NCBI RefSeq assembly: GCF_000176915.2 | Contig: NC_014844.1 | Span: 1,054,001-1,118,000 of the forward strand | Length of the DNA: 64,000 nucleotides | DNA from: Pseudodesulfovibrio aespoeensis Aspo-2 | GTDB taxonomy: Bacteria > Desulfobacterota > Desulfovibrionia > Desulfovibrionales > Desulfovibrionaceae | Reading direction: 5' to 3' | Shown: piece by piece, positions 43,122 through 52,300 of the stretch | How positions within the stretch are numbered: position 1 is the first letter of the stretch | Layout: every line of letters begins with the position of its first letter | Position numbers and translations under genes: made by a program | The notes under the pieces: generated by a model | Database searches by the model: none | What the model saw: the letters and a program-made list of their open reading frames with translations, nothing else | Told to the model about the DNA's origin: nothing

Positions 43122-45035
43122 ATGTTGCAAATCGTGACCGGAAAATTGTCCAGAGCGGTACTTCTCCCGGTTATCGCTTCAATTGTTCTGGGGGTGGCCT
43201 CGTTGGTCTGGTATGTCAAAACATCATCCTATGAAATGACCCTTGCGAGCGAGACCAGGGGGGCGGCGACCCAGGCCGCAAGCGTGGTAGCGGCTCTCAA
43301 TCTGTTTGTTGACGACACGCTGGCCGCGACCAGAGCCATGGCCGACCGGCGGGTCATGGCGGAGGTCCTGGCCTCTGATACGGACCCGGCCATCGTGGAC
43401 CTGGCAGACTCGGCCCTCAAGAACTACGTGGACAGCAACCCCAACTTGTATGGAGCCATGGTCTTTGACGGCAGGGGCCGTTCTCTGGCCGGGGCCATGG
43501 CCGACGGCGCGTCCTTGGCCGGGATCGACGTCTCGGACAGGGAATACGTCAGGGGTGTGCTTTCAGGCGAGCCTTCGCATGTCTCGCGCACCGTGTTCAA
43601 ATCCAAGACCGATGGCACGCTCACCTTTGCCGTCAGCGTCCCGGTGCGCGACGGTGGGGGCAGGATTGTGGGCGGAGTGGCCCTGTTCTCGGCATGGGAT
43701 GCTTTTGGCAGGGACTTTATCGATCCGGTTGCCATTGGAAACGAGGGGTATGGCTTCATTTTCGACGGTTCGGGCCGTTTCATCTATCACCCCAGGGAGC
43801 GCTCCGTCATTCTACAGGATTACAGCGGACACGAGTTTGTGCGCGATGCCATGAACCGCAGGAACGGCGAGATGGTGTACGATTGGGAGGGCCGCGCCAA
43901 GGTCATGGCCTTCCGGACAGAGCCGGACACGGGCTGGATCGTGGGCATGTCCGCCTACGAGTCGGATCTTGCAGCCGGCGCGGTGCGCCAGGGGTACGTG
44001 CTCATGGGCATCGGGCTGCTCATCGCGGCAGTGGTTTCCGGGCTGGTGGCCCTGTTCATGAATCGTCTGGTGGTGGTTCCGGTGGGACATGGCATGCAGG
44101 CCTCGGAGATGATGGCCCGGGGCGACCTGACCCTTGACCTGCGCAGCGATTCGCCCAATGAACTGGGCAATCTGATACGCGCCCTTGGCGACATGATCGG
44201 GTCGCTGCGCACCGTGGTCGGCAGGGTCAAGTCCGCCGCCGAGATCGTGGCCGCCGGGAGCGAGGAGATCGCCGCGTCCGCCGAGCAGATGAGCGAGGGC
44301 ACCACGGAGCAGGCCGCCAGCGTCGAGGAGATATCGGCCTCCATGGAGCAGATGGCGGCGAGTATCCGCCAGAACATGGAGGTAGCCCGGCAGACGCGCG
44401 ACATCGCGGTCAAGACGGCCAGCGACGCGACCGTGGGCGGCGACGCGGTGCAGCAGACCGTGGCCGCCATGCGCGATATCGCCAGCCGCACCTCGGTCAT
44501 CGAGGACATCGCCCGCCAGACCAATCTGCTGGCGCTCAACGCGGCCATCGAGGCGGCCAGGGCGGGCGAGCATGGAAAGGGGTTCGCCGTGGTCGCGGCA
44601 GAGGTGCGCAAGCTGGCCGAGCACAGCGGCGTGGCCGCGCGCGAGATCAGCGATCTGACCGGCAGCAGCCTCAAGGTGGCCGAGCAGGCCGGGACCATGC
44701 TTGAGAAGATCGTGGCCGACATCAAGCGCAACGAGCAGCTGGTGCAGGAAGTGGCCGCGGCCAGCCAGGAGCAGGACGTTGCCGCCGGGCAGATCACCAT
44801 GTCCATTCAACATCTGGACATCGTGGTCCAGAAAAACGCCTCGTTCTCCGAGGAATTGTCGGCCACGTCCGAGGAGTTGTCCCAGCAGGCCGTGCAGTTG
44901 CAGCAAACCATGGAGTTCTTCCGGGTCGGGCCTGGCGAGGCCGGTGGAGTCAGGCAGGCGGAAGGCGGCGTGAGGGTCGTCCCGGCGCGTCCTGGCGGGG
45001 CGCTGTTCCGTGGCCAGAGCCTTGAGCTGATGTAG
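43122..45035 (+). CDS. Methyl-accepting chemotaxis protein
   Basis: A 637-residue chemoreceptor. TM1 at about 8-30 ([21 protein letters not shown]), a periplasmic double-Cache-like sensor at about 35-285 ([15 protein letters not shown] is the distal Cache hallmark), TM2 at about 292-315, HAMP, and a cytoplasmic signalling hairpin with the near-invariant [20 protein letters not shown] and [18 protein letters not shown]. No C-terminal CheR-docking pentapeptide. The frame opens at 43101, but ATG 43122 sits seven bases after AAAGGAGT. The ligand is unknown; Cache domains usually bind small organic acids or amino acids. Confidence 0.94.
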   Translation: MLQIVTGKLSRAVLLPVIASIVLGVASLVWYVKTSSYEMTLASETRGAATQAASVVAALNLFVDDTLAATRAMADRRVMAEVLASDTDPAIVDLADSALKNYVDSNPNLYGAMVFDGRGRSLAGAMADGASLAGIDVSDREYVRGVLSGEPSHVSRTVFKSKTDGTLTFAVSVPVRDGGGRIVGGVALFSAWDAFGRDFIDPVAIGNEGYGFIFDGSGRFIYHPRERSVILQDYSGHEFVRDAMNRRNGEMVYDWEGRAKVMAFRTEPDTGWIVGMSAYESDLAAGAVRQGYVLMGIGLLIAAVVSGLVALFMNRLVVVPVGHGMQASEMMARGDLTLDLRSDSPNELGNLIRALGDMIGSLRTVVGRVKSAAEIVAAGSEEIAASAEQMSEGTTEQAASVEEISASMEQMAASIRQNMEVARQTRDIAVKTASDATVGGDAVQQTVAAMRDIASRTSVIEDIARQTNLLALNAAIEAARAGEHGKGFAVVAAEVRKLAEHSGVAAREISDLTGSSLKVAEQAGTMLEKIVADIKRNEQLVQEVAAASQEQDVAAGQITMSIQHLDIVVQKNASFSEELSATSEELSQQAVQLQQTMEFFRVGPGEAGGVRQAEGGVRVVPARPGGALFRGQSLELM

Positions 45036-45058
45036 TCGTCCGGATCGAAAAATGGATC

Positions 45059-45082
45059 GGCGCGCCCCAGGTGGGGCGCGCC
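45059..45082 (+). terminator. Hairpin after chemoreceptor gene
   Basis: GGCGCGCCCC and GGGGCGCGCC form a perfect 10-bp stem with loop AGGT, 23 bases after the stop. No T-run follows. It is immediately followed by the large palindromic repeat at 45085. Confidence 0.6.
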
Positions 45083-45084
45083 TC

Positions 45085-45206
45085 AGGCTGTTGAGAAAGG
45101 CTCGATTGCGTCGTTGCTTCAAAAAAGGCAAACCCTCGCGTATTGTATATACGCGTCGGTCTTGCCTTTTTTTCGCGCCTAGCACTCGAACCTTTCTCAA
45201 CAGCCT
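45085..45206. repeat. Large palindromic intergenic repeat
   Basis: A 122-base imperfect palindrome. Outer arms AGGCTGTTGAGAAAGG (45085-45100) and CCTTTCTCAACAGCCT (45191-45206) are perfect complements. Inner arms CAAAAAAGGCAA and TTGCCTTTTTTT pair around the centre CGCGTATTGTATATACGCG. It contains GCGTCGTTGCTTC, the complement of which (GAAGCAACGA) appears in the tandem repeats at 21551-21801, indicating one family. I recall very similar elements across Desulfovibrio and Geobacter-like genomes. It may act as a bidirectional terminator between the chemoreceptor and the convergent cNMP gene. Confidence 0.88.
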
Positions 45207-45260
45207 AGCTGAGTGGACTCTGAGGCGCGACCCGGGTCAGGGTGTCGTTTCCTGAGAAGG

Positions 45261-45752
45261 TCACTTTTTAATGGCGTCGATGTCGCGGTGCAGTTCGTCG
45301 ATCTGGTGGTTGGCGGCGCGCAGCCGGACGGCCAGGACCTCGGCAAAGACTCGGTACATGACCGCCTGGGTGAACATCTTGCCCGTCTCGCCCATGGTCC
45401 TGATGGCCGTGTCGTCCAGGGCCACCACCAGGGTGGTCTGGATCGCGGTGATGGTGGCCGAGCGTGGGCTTGCGTCGCTGATGCCCATCTCGCCGAAGAT
45501 GTCGCCCAGCCGTTGCAGGCAGCCCACCACCTTGCCCTGCACCGAGATTTCGAGGTTCCCGAAGACGAGGAAGAAGACCCGGTTGTCGAATTCCCCCTCG
45601 CGGATGACCACTTCGCTGGCGTCGTAGCGGCGGATGGACGCGGCCTTCATGGCCTGCCGGATGAGGTGGTCTGGCAGGGCGTCGAAGGCCGGGACGTTGC
45701 GCAACCGCTCCATGATCTCGTCGTTGGCCGGGTCGAATGGTATTTTTTGCAT
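45261..45752 (-). CDS. Cyclic-nucleotide-binding-domain protein
   Basis: A 163-residue protein. The cNMP-binding beta-roll spans about 20-125 (FDALPDHLIRQAMKAASIRRYDASEVVIREGEFDNRVFFLVFGNLEIS... RLGDIFGEMGISDASPRSATITA). The phosphate-binding cassette GEMGISDASPRSATI is close to the canonical GExxxL-x-RxAT pattern. No DNA-binding helix-turn-helix follows; the C-terminal helix (AVRLRAANHQIDELHRDIDAIK) is coiled-coil-like. So it is a stand-alone sensor, not a Crp-type regulator. It lies downstream of the M48 protease on the same strand, with a run of ten G (C on this strand) between them. Confidence 0.88.
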   Translation of the reverse strand: MQKIPFDPANDEIMERLRNVPAFDALPDHLIRQAMKAASIRRYDASEVVIREGEFDNRVFFLVFGNLEISVQGKVVGCLQRLGDIFGEMGISDASPRSATITAIQTTLVVALDDTAIRTMGETGKMFTQAVMYRVFAEVLAVRLRAANHQIDELHRDIDAIKK

Positions 45753-45825
45753 GGCGTGTGTCCTGGCTGTGGTTGGGTTTTTGCCCCTTTGATCATGTCA
45801 TATATCCCCGGGGGGGGGGCGACAG

Positions 45826-47064
45826 TTAACTGGAAAAGGCGGACAGGGCGCGGATGCGGTCCAGGGCCGGGGGGTGGCCGTAGTGGAGCCAGACCTCCAG
45901 CGGGTGGGGGGTCAGGTTGGTCAGCGAGCTGGCCGAGAGCTTCTTCAGGGCGGAGATCATGGCTCCGGGGTTGCCCGTGGCCCGGGCGGCAAAGGCGTCG
46001 GCCTCGTATTCATGGGCGCGGGAGATGGCGTTGGCGGCCACGGACAGGACCAGGGAGACCGGGGTGAAGAGCAGGACGAAGAAGACCAGCCCGGCGTACA
46101 CGCTGATGCGCTCCATGCCAAAGGCCGCGAACAGGCCGGGGCTGCTCATGAACAGGGACATGAGGAAGAAGACCGCGCCGGTTTGGGCCACGCCCATGGC
46201 CAGCCGCTGCTTGATGTGGCCCTTCCTGGCGTGACCGATCTCGTGGGCCAGTACGGCCACGATCTCCTCCACGGACTGCTCTTTGATCAGCGTGTCGTAC
46301 AGGGCGATGCGCCTGCGTCTGCCCAACCCGGTGAAATAGGCATTGCCCTTGGTGGATCGTCTGGAGCCATCGATGACGAAGATGCCGGACAGCTCGAATC
46401 CGGCCTGACGCGCGCAGGTTTCAAGGGCGCGGCGCAGCTCGCCGTCCTCAAGGGGGGTGAAGGTGTTGAAGATCGGCAAAATCCAGGTGGGTGCGATGTA
46501 GGTCAGCCCCAGGGAGAAGAGCACGGCCACGGCCCAGCACAGGAGCCACGCCAGCGGCCCGGCGTGCTCGAAAAAGAGCAGTACCAGGGCGATGAGCGGC
46601 CCGCCCAGGATGACTGTCAGGACCAGGCTCTTGAGCCGGTCAAGGACAAAGGTGCGCACTGTGGTGGTGTTGAAGCCGAATCGGCTCTCGTGCACAAAGG
46701 TGCGGTAGGCTTCAAAGGGCAGGCCGAGCAGCGATGCGGCCAGGGTCAGTGCGCCGATGAAGGCCAGGCCTGTGGCCAGGGGAGGCAGGTCCAGCGCGCG
46801 GATGGCCGTGTCGAGCCGGTCGAAGCCCCCGGCGAGGATGAAGGCGATGATGGCCAGGGTGTCGCAGGTGTCGGTGACGGCTGACAAGCGCATGGAGGCG
46901 CGGGCGTACTCCCGCGATTTGGCATAGGTCTGCGCGTCGAAGGCATCCGCGAATTCGGGCGGCGGGTTTGGTGGCATGTGGCGCGCGCCAAGGATGTTGG
47001 AGAGCACGCCGAGCAGCCATGAACCGGCCAGGGAGCCGATGATGACGGCGAGGTATGCGTTCAC
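45826..47064 (-). CDS. M48-family membrane zinc metalloprotease (Ste24-like)
   Basis: A 412-residue integral membrane protease. The zinc motif is AHEIGHARKGH, and the third ligand Glu lies in HEYEADAFAARA. Several hydrophobic segments at the N-terminus (SWLLGVLSNI..., ALTLAASLLGLP), plus GGPLIALVLLFFEHAG, and WTLP-like WILPIFNTFTPLEDGEL match the Ste24/CAAX-protease subfamily (410-430 residues). Bacterial members process or degrade membrane proteins; substrates are unknown. Confidence 0.92.
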   Translation of the reverse strand: MNAYLAVIIGSLAGSWLLGVLSNILGARHMPPNPPPEFADAFDAQTYAKSREYARASMRLSAVTDTCDTLAIIAFILAGGFDRLDTAIRALDLPPLATGLAFIGALTLAASLLGLPFEAYRTFVHESRFGFNTTTVRTFVLDRLKSLVLTVILGGPLIALVLLFFEHAGPLAWLLCWAVAVLFSLGLTYIAPTWILPIFNTFTPLEDGELRRALETCARQAGFELSGIFVIDGSRRSTKGNAYFTGLGRRRRIALYDTLIKEQSVEEIVAVLAHEIGHARKGHIKQRLAMGVAQTGAVFFLMSLFMSSPGLFAAFGMERISVYAGLVFFVLLFTPVSLVLSVAANAISRAHEYEADAFAARATGNPGAMISALKKLSASSLTNLTPHPLEVWLHYGHPPALDRIRALSAFSS

Positions 47065-47277
47065 GGACTCTCCTGGGTTGTTGTGGTTGGCCGGGCTGTG
47101 GGCATGCGGTGTTGATTCAGGGAATAGGGGTAGCCGCCGTGGCGGTGCGCGTCAACACTTGCTGCCGCGAAACCCGGCAGAAAGACACGGTTATTTTCAT
47201 GCCACTTGCTAAAAAGGAGACCCTGTATTAGTTTGCGTGGCAACAGTCACGTTACAACCACCGGGAAAACCTGATCG

Positions 47278-48153
47278 ATGACAGCCAAACCCGTCACTGC
47301 AAAGGAAATCCGCGAGGACATCGCGCGGGCGCGTGCCTATGCTGGCAAGAGCGACTATCTCAAGACCTTGAGCTGCTTGTCCAACGTCGCGCGCGGGCTG
47401 GTCACCAGCCAGATTTTCGGTGCGGAAAAGTTCGAGATATACGCCCACCTGGACGAGGCGTTGCGCGATCTCAACAAGATGAAGATGATCAAGCGTCTTT
47501 TCCCAGACGGGCTGACCTATGCGCGGGGCAAGGAAAAGCAGTTCTATCAGACCCTGGTGCGGCTGCACGGCAAGCTCGGCGAGGCCATGCAAAAGGCGCG
47601 GCTGACCAAGATGCGCCAGCGTCTTGCCGTGCTGGACGACAACATGATCAAGGCCGCCCGGCTGATCAAGGAAGGCAACAAGCTCGACGCCCGCAAGCTC
47701 TACCGCAAGATATCGGAATATTTTCAGGATATAGAAGGGATAAACTCGGACATCGGCAACAGGATGGCCATGTTCGGCATGTTTTCCGAGGCGGTGGAAT
47801 ATCTGGCCAAGGCCCTGGAGACCTCTCCCAACGACACGCGCGCCCACAACGCCCTCATCCTCTGCTACGAGGGGATGAACGATGCGCCCAAGGCCATGGA
47901 TGCGGTCAAGGAGGCCATGCGCCGCCTCGGCCCCAGCGAGGGGTTGTATCTGCGGCTTGCCAAGCTTCATCTGGGCAAGCGCGAGTGGGGCGAAGCCCAC
48001 AAGAACGCCCAGGCCGCCCTGGAGCGCAACCCCTTGAACTCCGAGGCGCAGAAGATCGTCAAGCAGGTGGAACCCAGGGTCTTTGCGGGCAAGCCCAGAC
48101 CCACGCCCGGCACTGCGTCCGCACCCGTCAAGCCGCTCAAGCTGGACCTCTAG
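47278..48153 (+). CDS. TPR-containing protein
   Basis: A 291-residue soluble protein. The N-terminal half is helical and basic (AKEIREDIARARAYAGKSDYLKTLSCLSNVARGL). Residues about 155-265 contain two to three TPR units (SEAVEYLAKALETSPNDTRAHNAL; GEAHKNAQAALERNPLN). The tail is Pro/Lys-rich. No enzymatic motif. It is one of three TPR proteins in this window; the function is unassigned. No strong Shine-Dalgarno is seen before the ATG. Confidence 0.82.
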   Translation: MTAKPVTAKEIREDIARARAYAGKSDYLKTLSCLSNVARGLVTSQIFGAEKFEIYAHLDEALRDLNKMKMIKRLFPDGLTYARGKEKQFYQTLVRLHGKLGEAMQKARLTKMRQRLAVLDDNMIKAARLIKEGNKLDARKLYRKISEYFQDIEGINSDIGNRMAMFGMFSEAVEYLAKALETSPNDTRAHNALILCYEGMNDAPKAMDAVKEAMRRLGPSEGLYLRLAKLHLGKREWGEAHKNAQAALERNPLNSEAQKIVKQVEPRVFAGKPRPTPGTASAPVKPLKLDL

Positions 48154-48200
48154 CCCCCGGAACAGCCAAAACTCTCCGTCCCGTGCAGACCAGCCCCAGG

Positions 48201-48620
48201 TCAGTCGAGCATGCGCCGCAGCCAGAGCTGGAAGGGTGGCTCTATCTCGTGGGGCACACGGGCGAGTTCTGGCCGCTGGCGGGTGAAGAGCACCTCGACG
48301 CGCGAGCCGGGCCGGTATCGCAGCCAGAGATCGTGCGGCAGCCGGGCCGTATGGTGCCGGGCCAGACCGTCTGAATCCACATATTTGTAATCGATGAAGA
48401 ATCGCGCGCCGTCCCGTGTGCCTGCCTCGGTCCGGACAGCGGTGACGATCCCGAAGGTGCGCGTCTCGCCGTAGATGCGGAACCGCTCGGCGCGCATGAT
48501 GTCGTAGGGGGCCATGGACAGCCCCCAGATGATGAGCGCCACTGCCACCGCTCCGATGACGGCGCGCAGGAGCCGGATTGCCGGGGTGCGTCTGACGTGG
48601 CTGCTCGAAAGGATGACCAT
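48201..48620 (-). CDS. Small membrane protein, DUF3592-like
   Basis: A 139-residue protein with one N-terminal membrane helix (LLRAVIGAVAVALIIWGLSM) and an extracytoplasmic beta-rich domain (GIVTAVRTEAGTRDGARFFIDYKYVDSDG... PGSRVEVLF), the pattern of DUF3592 proteins. The frame is open to 48776, but ATG 48620 precedes the helix directly and the extension has no membrane-protein character. It is convergent with the TPR gene. Function unknown. Confidence 0.72.
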   Translation of the reverse strand: MVILSSSHVRRTPAIRLLRAVIGAVAVALIIWGLSMAPYDIMRAERFRIYGETRTFGIVTAVRTEAGTRDGARFFIDYKYVDSDGLARHHTARLPHDLWLRYRPGSRVEVLFTRQRPELARVPHEIEPPFQLWLRRMLD

Positions 48621-48725
48621 GCCACCTGGATACACGGCGGGCAGTGTCCGTGCAAGGGGGCGAAAGCGCCGGAATGGTGATATAACCCCCTTGCGTCCCG
48701 CGTCCGGGCGGATTAGAGTGGCGCA

Positions 48726-49169
48726 ATGGGACGTAAAATTGAGAAATATCAGATAACCGGACCGCTGCAACGGCAAGGCCTCCCTGGCGGAGCCGAAACC
48801 ATCGTCCTGGTCGAGGATTGCATCCGGCGCATGACCGCCTCGGTGCGCCGGGGGCAGGCGGACGAGATAGGGCGCAGCTTCGGCGAGGAGACCGACCCCG
48901 AGGTGCGCCCCCTGGGCTGGTGGGTGCTTGTCTGCGGCGAGCCGCTGGACGACGAATCCTTAAGCGCCCGTGACGCGGCCCGCGACCGGCTGCTGGAAGA
49001 GGTCCGGGCCAGCGGACTGGTCCTGGCCGAAAACATCTGGGTCTGGGACGAAGCAGGCACGGCCCAGCTCGTGATCAGCACCGTGCCCAGCCTCCAGCGC
49101 GCCGAACGCCTTGCCAGCCACCTCCGCGGCAAGGGTCTCACCATCCGCATCCGCCGCGAGAAGTTCTAG
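48726..49169 (+). CDS. Hypothetical protein
   Basis: A 147-residue soluble protein, rich in Arg, Glu and Leu, with GLVLAENIWVWDEAGTAQLVISTVPSLQRAERLASHLRGKGL in its second half. I do not recognise it. Composition and codon use match the surrounding chromosome, which supports a real gene. It is divergent from the DUF3592-like gene. The 292 bases downstream, to the chemoreceptor stop, hold no convincing gene. Confidence 0.65.
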   Translation: MGRKIEKYQITGPLQRQGLPGGAETIVLVEDCIRRMTASVRRGQADEIGRSFGEETDPEVRPLGWWVLVCGEPLDDESLSARDAARDRLLEEVRASGLVLAENIWVWDEAGTAQLVISTVPSLQRAERLASHLRGKGLTIRIRREKF

Positions 49170-49461
49170 TCCGGCTGTTAAAAATCCCCGATTGCTGCCG
49201 CTAACTGGCCGTGGGCGAGTCTTCGAGCCGTACAGATCTCTTTTGGGATAGACCTCGCTGGGGGCTCATGGCCTGTCTGTTTGAAAAAAGAAGGCCGCCA
49301 GCCCATCCGTCTTGACGGCTTGTGCTTTGGCTGCATGCTTCTCAAAAAAAAGCTTATGATGTGTTTCCCGTCGATGTTTTCGGGAACTTCCATTTTCGCG
49401 AAGATGATCGCCTTATCCTTCTGGAGCCGCCATCTTGATCTCCGCCCGAGATTGGTGCCGA

Positions 49462-51312
49462 TCAAAAAGCGTCATCAACCTGCTCTCCTGGCAGCGGAAT
49501 CGGTTTGACCCCGCGAGGCTGAATGTCCACACTCCCGTCCAAACGGAAGTAGCTCATGGCCTCCTGAAGTCGTTTGCCGTTGGCTGCAAGCTGTTCACTG
49601 GTGGCCCCCATCTCTTCTGAGGCCGAAGCGTTCTGCTGGCTGAGGGAATCGAGCTTGGAAATTTCCGAATGTATCTGCTCGGCGCCAGCCCTCTGCTCAT
49701 TGCTTCCGGCTGCGATCTCCTGAACAAGATCAGCTGTTTTTTCTATATTGGGCACCAGCTGATCGAGCATCTCGCCCGCTGCACGTGCGGCACCGACCGT
49801 GCTGCGGGAAAGCTCGCTTATCTCATTGGCTGCAGATCCGCTTCGCTCGGCCAACTTGCGCACTTCGGCAGCGACCACTGCGAAACCCTTGCCGCTTTCT
49901 CCTGCTCGAGCCGCCTCAATGGCCGCATTGAGCGCAAGCAAGTTGGTTTGTCTGGCGATCTCTTCAATAACGGTTATTTTTTCGGCGATATTCGTCATGG
50001 CGCTAACGGCTCCCATGACGGCCTTGCCACTCTCCCGGGCGTCTTGGGCGGCCTTGGAGGCTATGCTTTCAGTCTCATGAGCATTGCTCGTGCTGCTGTT
50101 GATTCTGTCGGCCATTTGCTCCATGGAAGCCGAAATTCTTTCAATCGATGCCGCCTGCTCCATCGCCCCCTGAGAAAGGTTTTGAGCCATGCCTGCCAGT
50201 TCCTTACTGCCCAGGGCGACGTTGTCGGTCGTGGCGTCAACCTCGGAAACGACCTGACTCAATTGTTCCACCATAAAGGCCAAGGCCCTCTGCAAATCTC
50301 CAATCTCATCGGCGCGGTCAGCATCTATGGCTGTATCCAGGGAACCCTCTGCAATGCGCTTTGCCGTGGCGACCAAGTCTTTAATTGGCCGCAAGATGTT
50401 CGAGAAAAGGAGAAGCCAGATACCCAAAACCAGGACGACAACTTGTCCTATGGCCAAGCATATGATGAGTAATCCAAGAGAACGCGCAGAGGCGAATGCG
50501 ACATCCTTATCGACAGCCATGACAGTGGTCCAATCAAGCAGCGGGGATTTTTCGAAAACGATAAATTTTTCCACACCAAGGGAGACAGTGTTTTGTATGC
50601 CTTTCTTGTTGTTTGCAATGTACGGACCGTACGTCTCCTCAGTAAATATATTCTTTTTTGCAACCAGATCAGTGTTGGGATGGGCCAGCACAACGCCATC
50701 AGGGGCCAGTATGAAAGGATATGACTCTGCCGAAGCTCTTGTCAGGATAAATTTTTCAGCAAATTTCTCGATTTCAACACCTGCAGAGAGCACCCCGACA
50801 ATTTCACCTTCGTTGTATATAGGCGAAGTAACGACGAAGACGTATTTTTTTAACTGTGGGCTGAAGACTGGTGGTGAGATATAGTCATTGCCTTTGGCGG
50901 TTTCCTGGAACCATTGCCGATTGGAGAAGTCGGCGTTCACCATTTCCTTGTTGGTGGTCCCTTTGACAATGCCCGTACTAGAAACGATAAGTACGCTGTT
51001 CGCTGTTGGATTTCGCGACAAGACGCCATCGAGTAATGAAATGGCTTTATCAACGACAGCAGGGTTGTCTGAATCATGAGACAGCAGGTCTATAATATCA
51101 CTTGTGCCGGAGAGAGCTATGACTTCACTTTGTACGCCCTGTACCCACAACTCTATGGCCGAGTTCAGGCTGCCGACCGTGTTTTCGGCATTTGTTATGA
51201 CATTTGATGATATCGACTCCGTGCTCTGCTGGCATATTAGCCATGTTGTGAGGATCATGCCGATGATGATCAAAGCAAAAGTCGGTAACAGAAATTTTGG
51301 TGCCAGCCTCAT
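49462..51312 (-). CDS. Methyl-accepting chemotaxis protein
   Basis: A 616-residue chemoreceptor: TM1 at about 8-27, a periplasmic Cache-type sensor at about 35-275 ([50 protein letters not shown]), TM2 at about 280-305, HAMP, and signalling hairpin [20 protein letters not shown] then [15 protein letters not shown]. The sensor part (50.4-51.3 kb) is distinctly less GC-rich than neighbouring genes and uses AT-ending codons, hinting at transfer or a different origin from the receptor at 43 kb. No CheR pentapeptide at the C-terminus. Confidence 0.93.
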   Translation of the reverse strand: MRLAPKFLLPTFALIIIGMILTTWLICQQSTESISSNVITNAENTVGSLNSAIELWVQGVQSEVIALSGTSDIIDLLSHDSDNPAVVDKAISLLDGVLSRNPTANSVLIVSSTGIVKGTTNKEMVNADFSNRQWFQETAKGNDYISPPVFSPQLKKYVFVVTSPIYNEGEIVGVLSAGVEIEKFAEKFILTRASAESYPFILAPDGVVLAHPNTDLVAKKNIFTEETYGPYIANNKKGIQNTVSLGVEKFIVFEKSPLLDWTTVMAVDKDVAFASARSLGLLIICLAIGQVVVLVLGIWLLLFSNILRPIKDLVATAKRIAEGSLDTAIDADRADEIGDLQRALAFMVEQLSQVVSEVDATTDNVALGSKELAGMAQNLSQGAMEQAASIERISASMEQMADRINSSTSNAHETESIASKAAQDARESGKAVMGAVSAMTNIAEKITVIEEIARQTNLLALNAAIEAARAGESGKGFAVVAAEVRKLAERSGSAANEISELSRSTVGAARAAGEMLDQLVPNIEKTADLVQEIAAGSNEQRAGAEQIHSEISKLDSLSQQNASASEEMGATSEQLAANGKRLQEAMSYFRLDGSVDIQPRGVKPIPLPGEQVDDAF

Positions 51313-51756
51313 GTAATCCTCCAGATAATACCGATTTTGCAGCGTGAAAACCGGTTATGACTCCGACCTCAGCTCATAGTCCATACTTCAAGTCCGCATT
51401 TCAATGTGGTCAAACCAGACGACACCGTCAGCGCACCCATCTGGGTGCCTATTGTACATTTTGAGCACTTCCAGGTGGGAAGAGTCAATTATAATCAACG
51501 CATTTGATTGAAAATGAGCCAGCCGAAACAGTCTCTTCGACCTCGCCAACATTTGCTCATGCTTGATGGATGGCCCCCCCTTTGTGGAAATGAAACAGTA
51601 AGCCAAGCCGACATGGAGCGGCAAAAGTAAGCGTCTAGGAAGCCCTTGTTCAGGAGGGCAGCCCCCAGGTCGGGATCGGCAGTCCGGCTCAGAGAGAATC
51701 GTTCTTTTGCATGCCCTGCGGCAGCAAACCTTTGTGGTTGTTTTCACTAGAATACC
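51313..51756. other. Gap without a convincing gene
   Basis: About 440 bases of lower GC between the chemoreceptor and a small hypothetical gene. A 119-codon frame on the minus strand (51388-51747) is open, but it has no good ribosome-binding site and no recognisable motif. I see no repeat or clear promoter. It may be decayed coding sequence. Confidence 0.4.
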
Positions 51757-52050
51757 TCAGCGAGTACAACGAGCGGGCCACATGAAAAGATGTCCCCTGT
51801 TGATTTTGCCGCCCAGAGGGCAGTGGGATTCCACAATCTCTGGCCAACCACCAAGAAATTGCCGGAAGTGCCTATTGTTCCATTCGCGGGTGGCTCGGAG
51901 CAGGCGATGGTCCGGGGCATATTCGTAGCGCGTGTAGTTGCCGCCGTTGTTCCAGAGGATGCGCATCCCCTGTTTGTCGTGGGCATAGGTCCAACGGATG
52001 GACCGCCCCTGGACATCGTGCTGCACTGTGCAGGAATAGATGGAATGCAT
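51757..52050 (-). CDS. Small hypothetical protein
   Basis: A 97-residue protein rich in aromatic, His and Arg residues (SIRWTYAHDKQGMRILWNNGGN, then YTRYEYAPDHRLLRATREWNN). The ATG at 52050 is preceded by AGGGAGCAAGC, a good site; the frame is open to 52221 but the extension is poor. I do not recognise it. It lies between the atypical chemoreceptor and nikA. Moderately supported only by the start site and composition. Confidence 0.5.
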   Translation of the reverse strand: MHSIYSCTVQHDVQGRSIRWTYAHDKQGMRILWNNGGNYTRYEYAPDHRLLRATREWNNRHFRQFLGGWPEIVESHCPLGGKINRGHLFMWPARCTR

Positions 52051-52260
52051 GCTTGCTCCCTGGTTTTGTTCCCGAAAGTCGTTTCCGGGAATCCGGGAAA
52101 GCGTAGCATGGGGTTTTCCGCCCGCTGCCTCGCGACTGCTTGACCGACAGCGAGGCCGTTTTCCGAGGGCACCTTGGGGGGGCATGAACACTCCCAATAT
52201 CAGAGTCGGAGCAATTGACACGACAGAAAAGAGTCAGTAGGTTGTGCCACTATTTCTATT

Positions 52261-52285
52261 TTCATATGCTTTAAACTAATATGAA
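52261..52285 (+). promoter_or_regulatory. Inverted repeat upstream of nikA
   Basis: TTCATAT-N11-ATATGAA is a perfect 7-bp inverted repeat in an AT-rich segment, 16-40 bases before the nikA ATG, a typical operator or promoter-overlapping position. It does not match the NikR half-sites I know (GTATGA in E. coli; GTGTTAC-like in Desulfovibrio), so the regulator is open. Confidence 0.5.
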
Positions 52286-52300
52286 TTAAGGATTGATGTC

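Noticed and set aside
49178-49465. A 95-codon frame (TTG start) after the second chemoreceptor
   Set aside because: No ribosome-binding site, no recognisable motif; probably chance.
51388-51747. A 119-codon frame on the minus strand
   Set aside because: Poor start context and no motif; kept only as a note on the gap 51313-51756.
52261-52285. Calling the nikA inverted repeat a NikR site
   Set aside because: The half-site TTCATAT does not match known NikR half-sites, so the regulator is left open.
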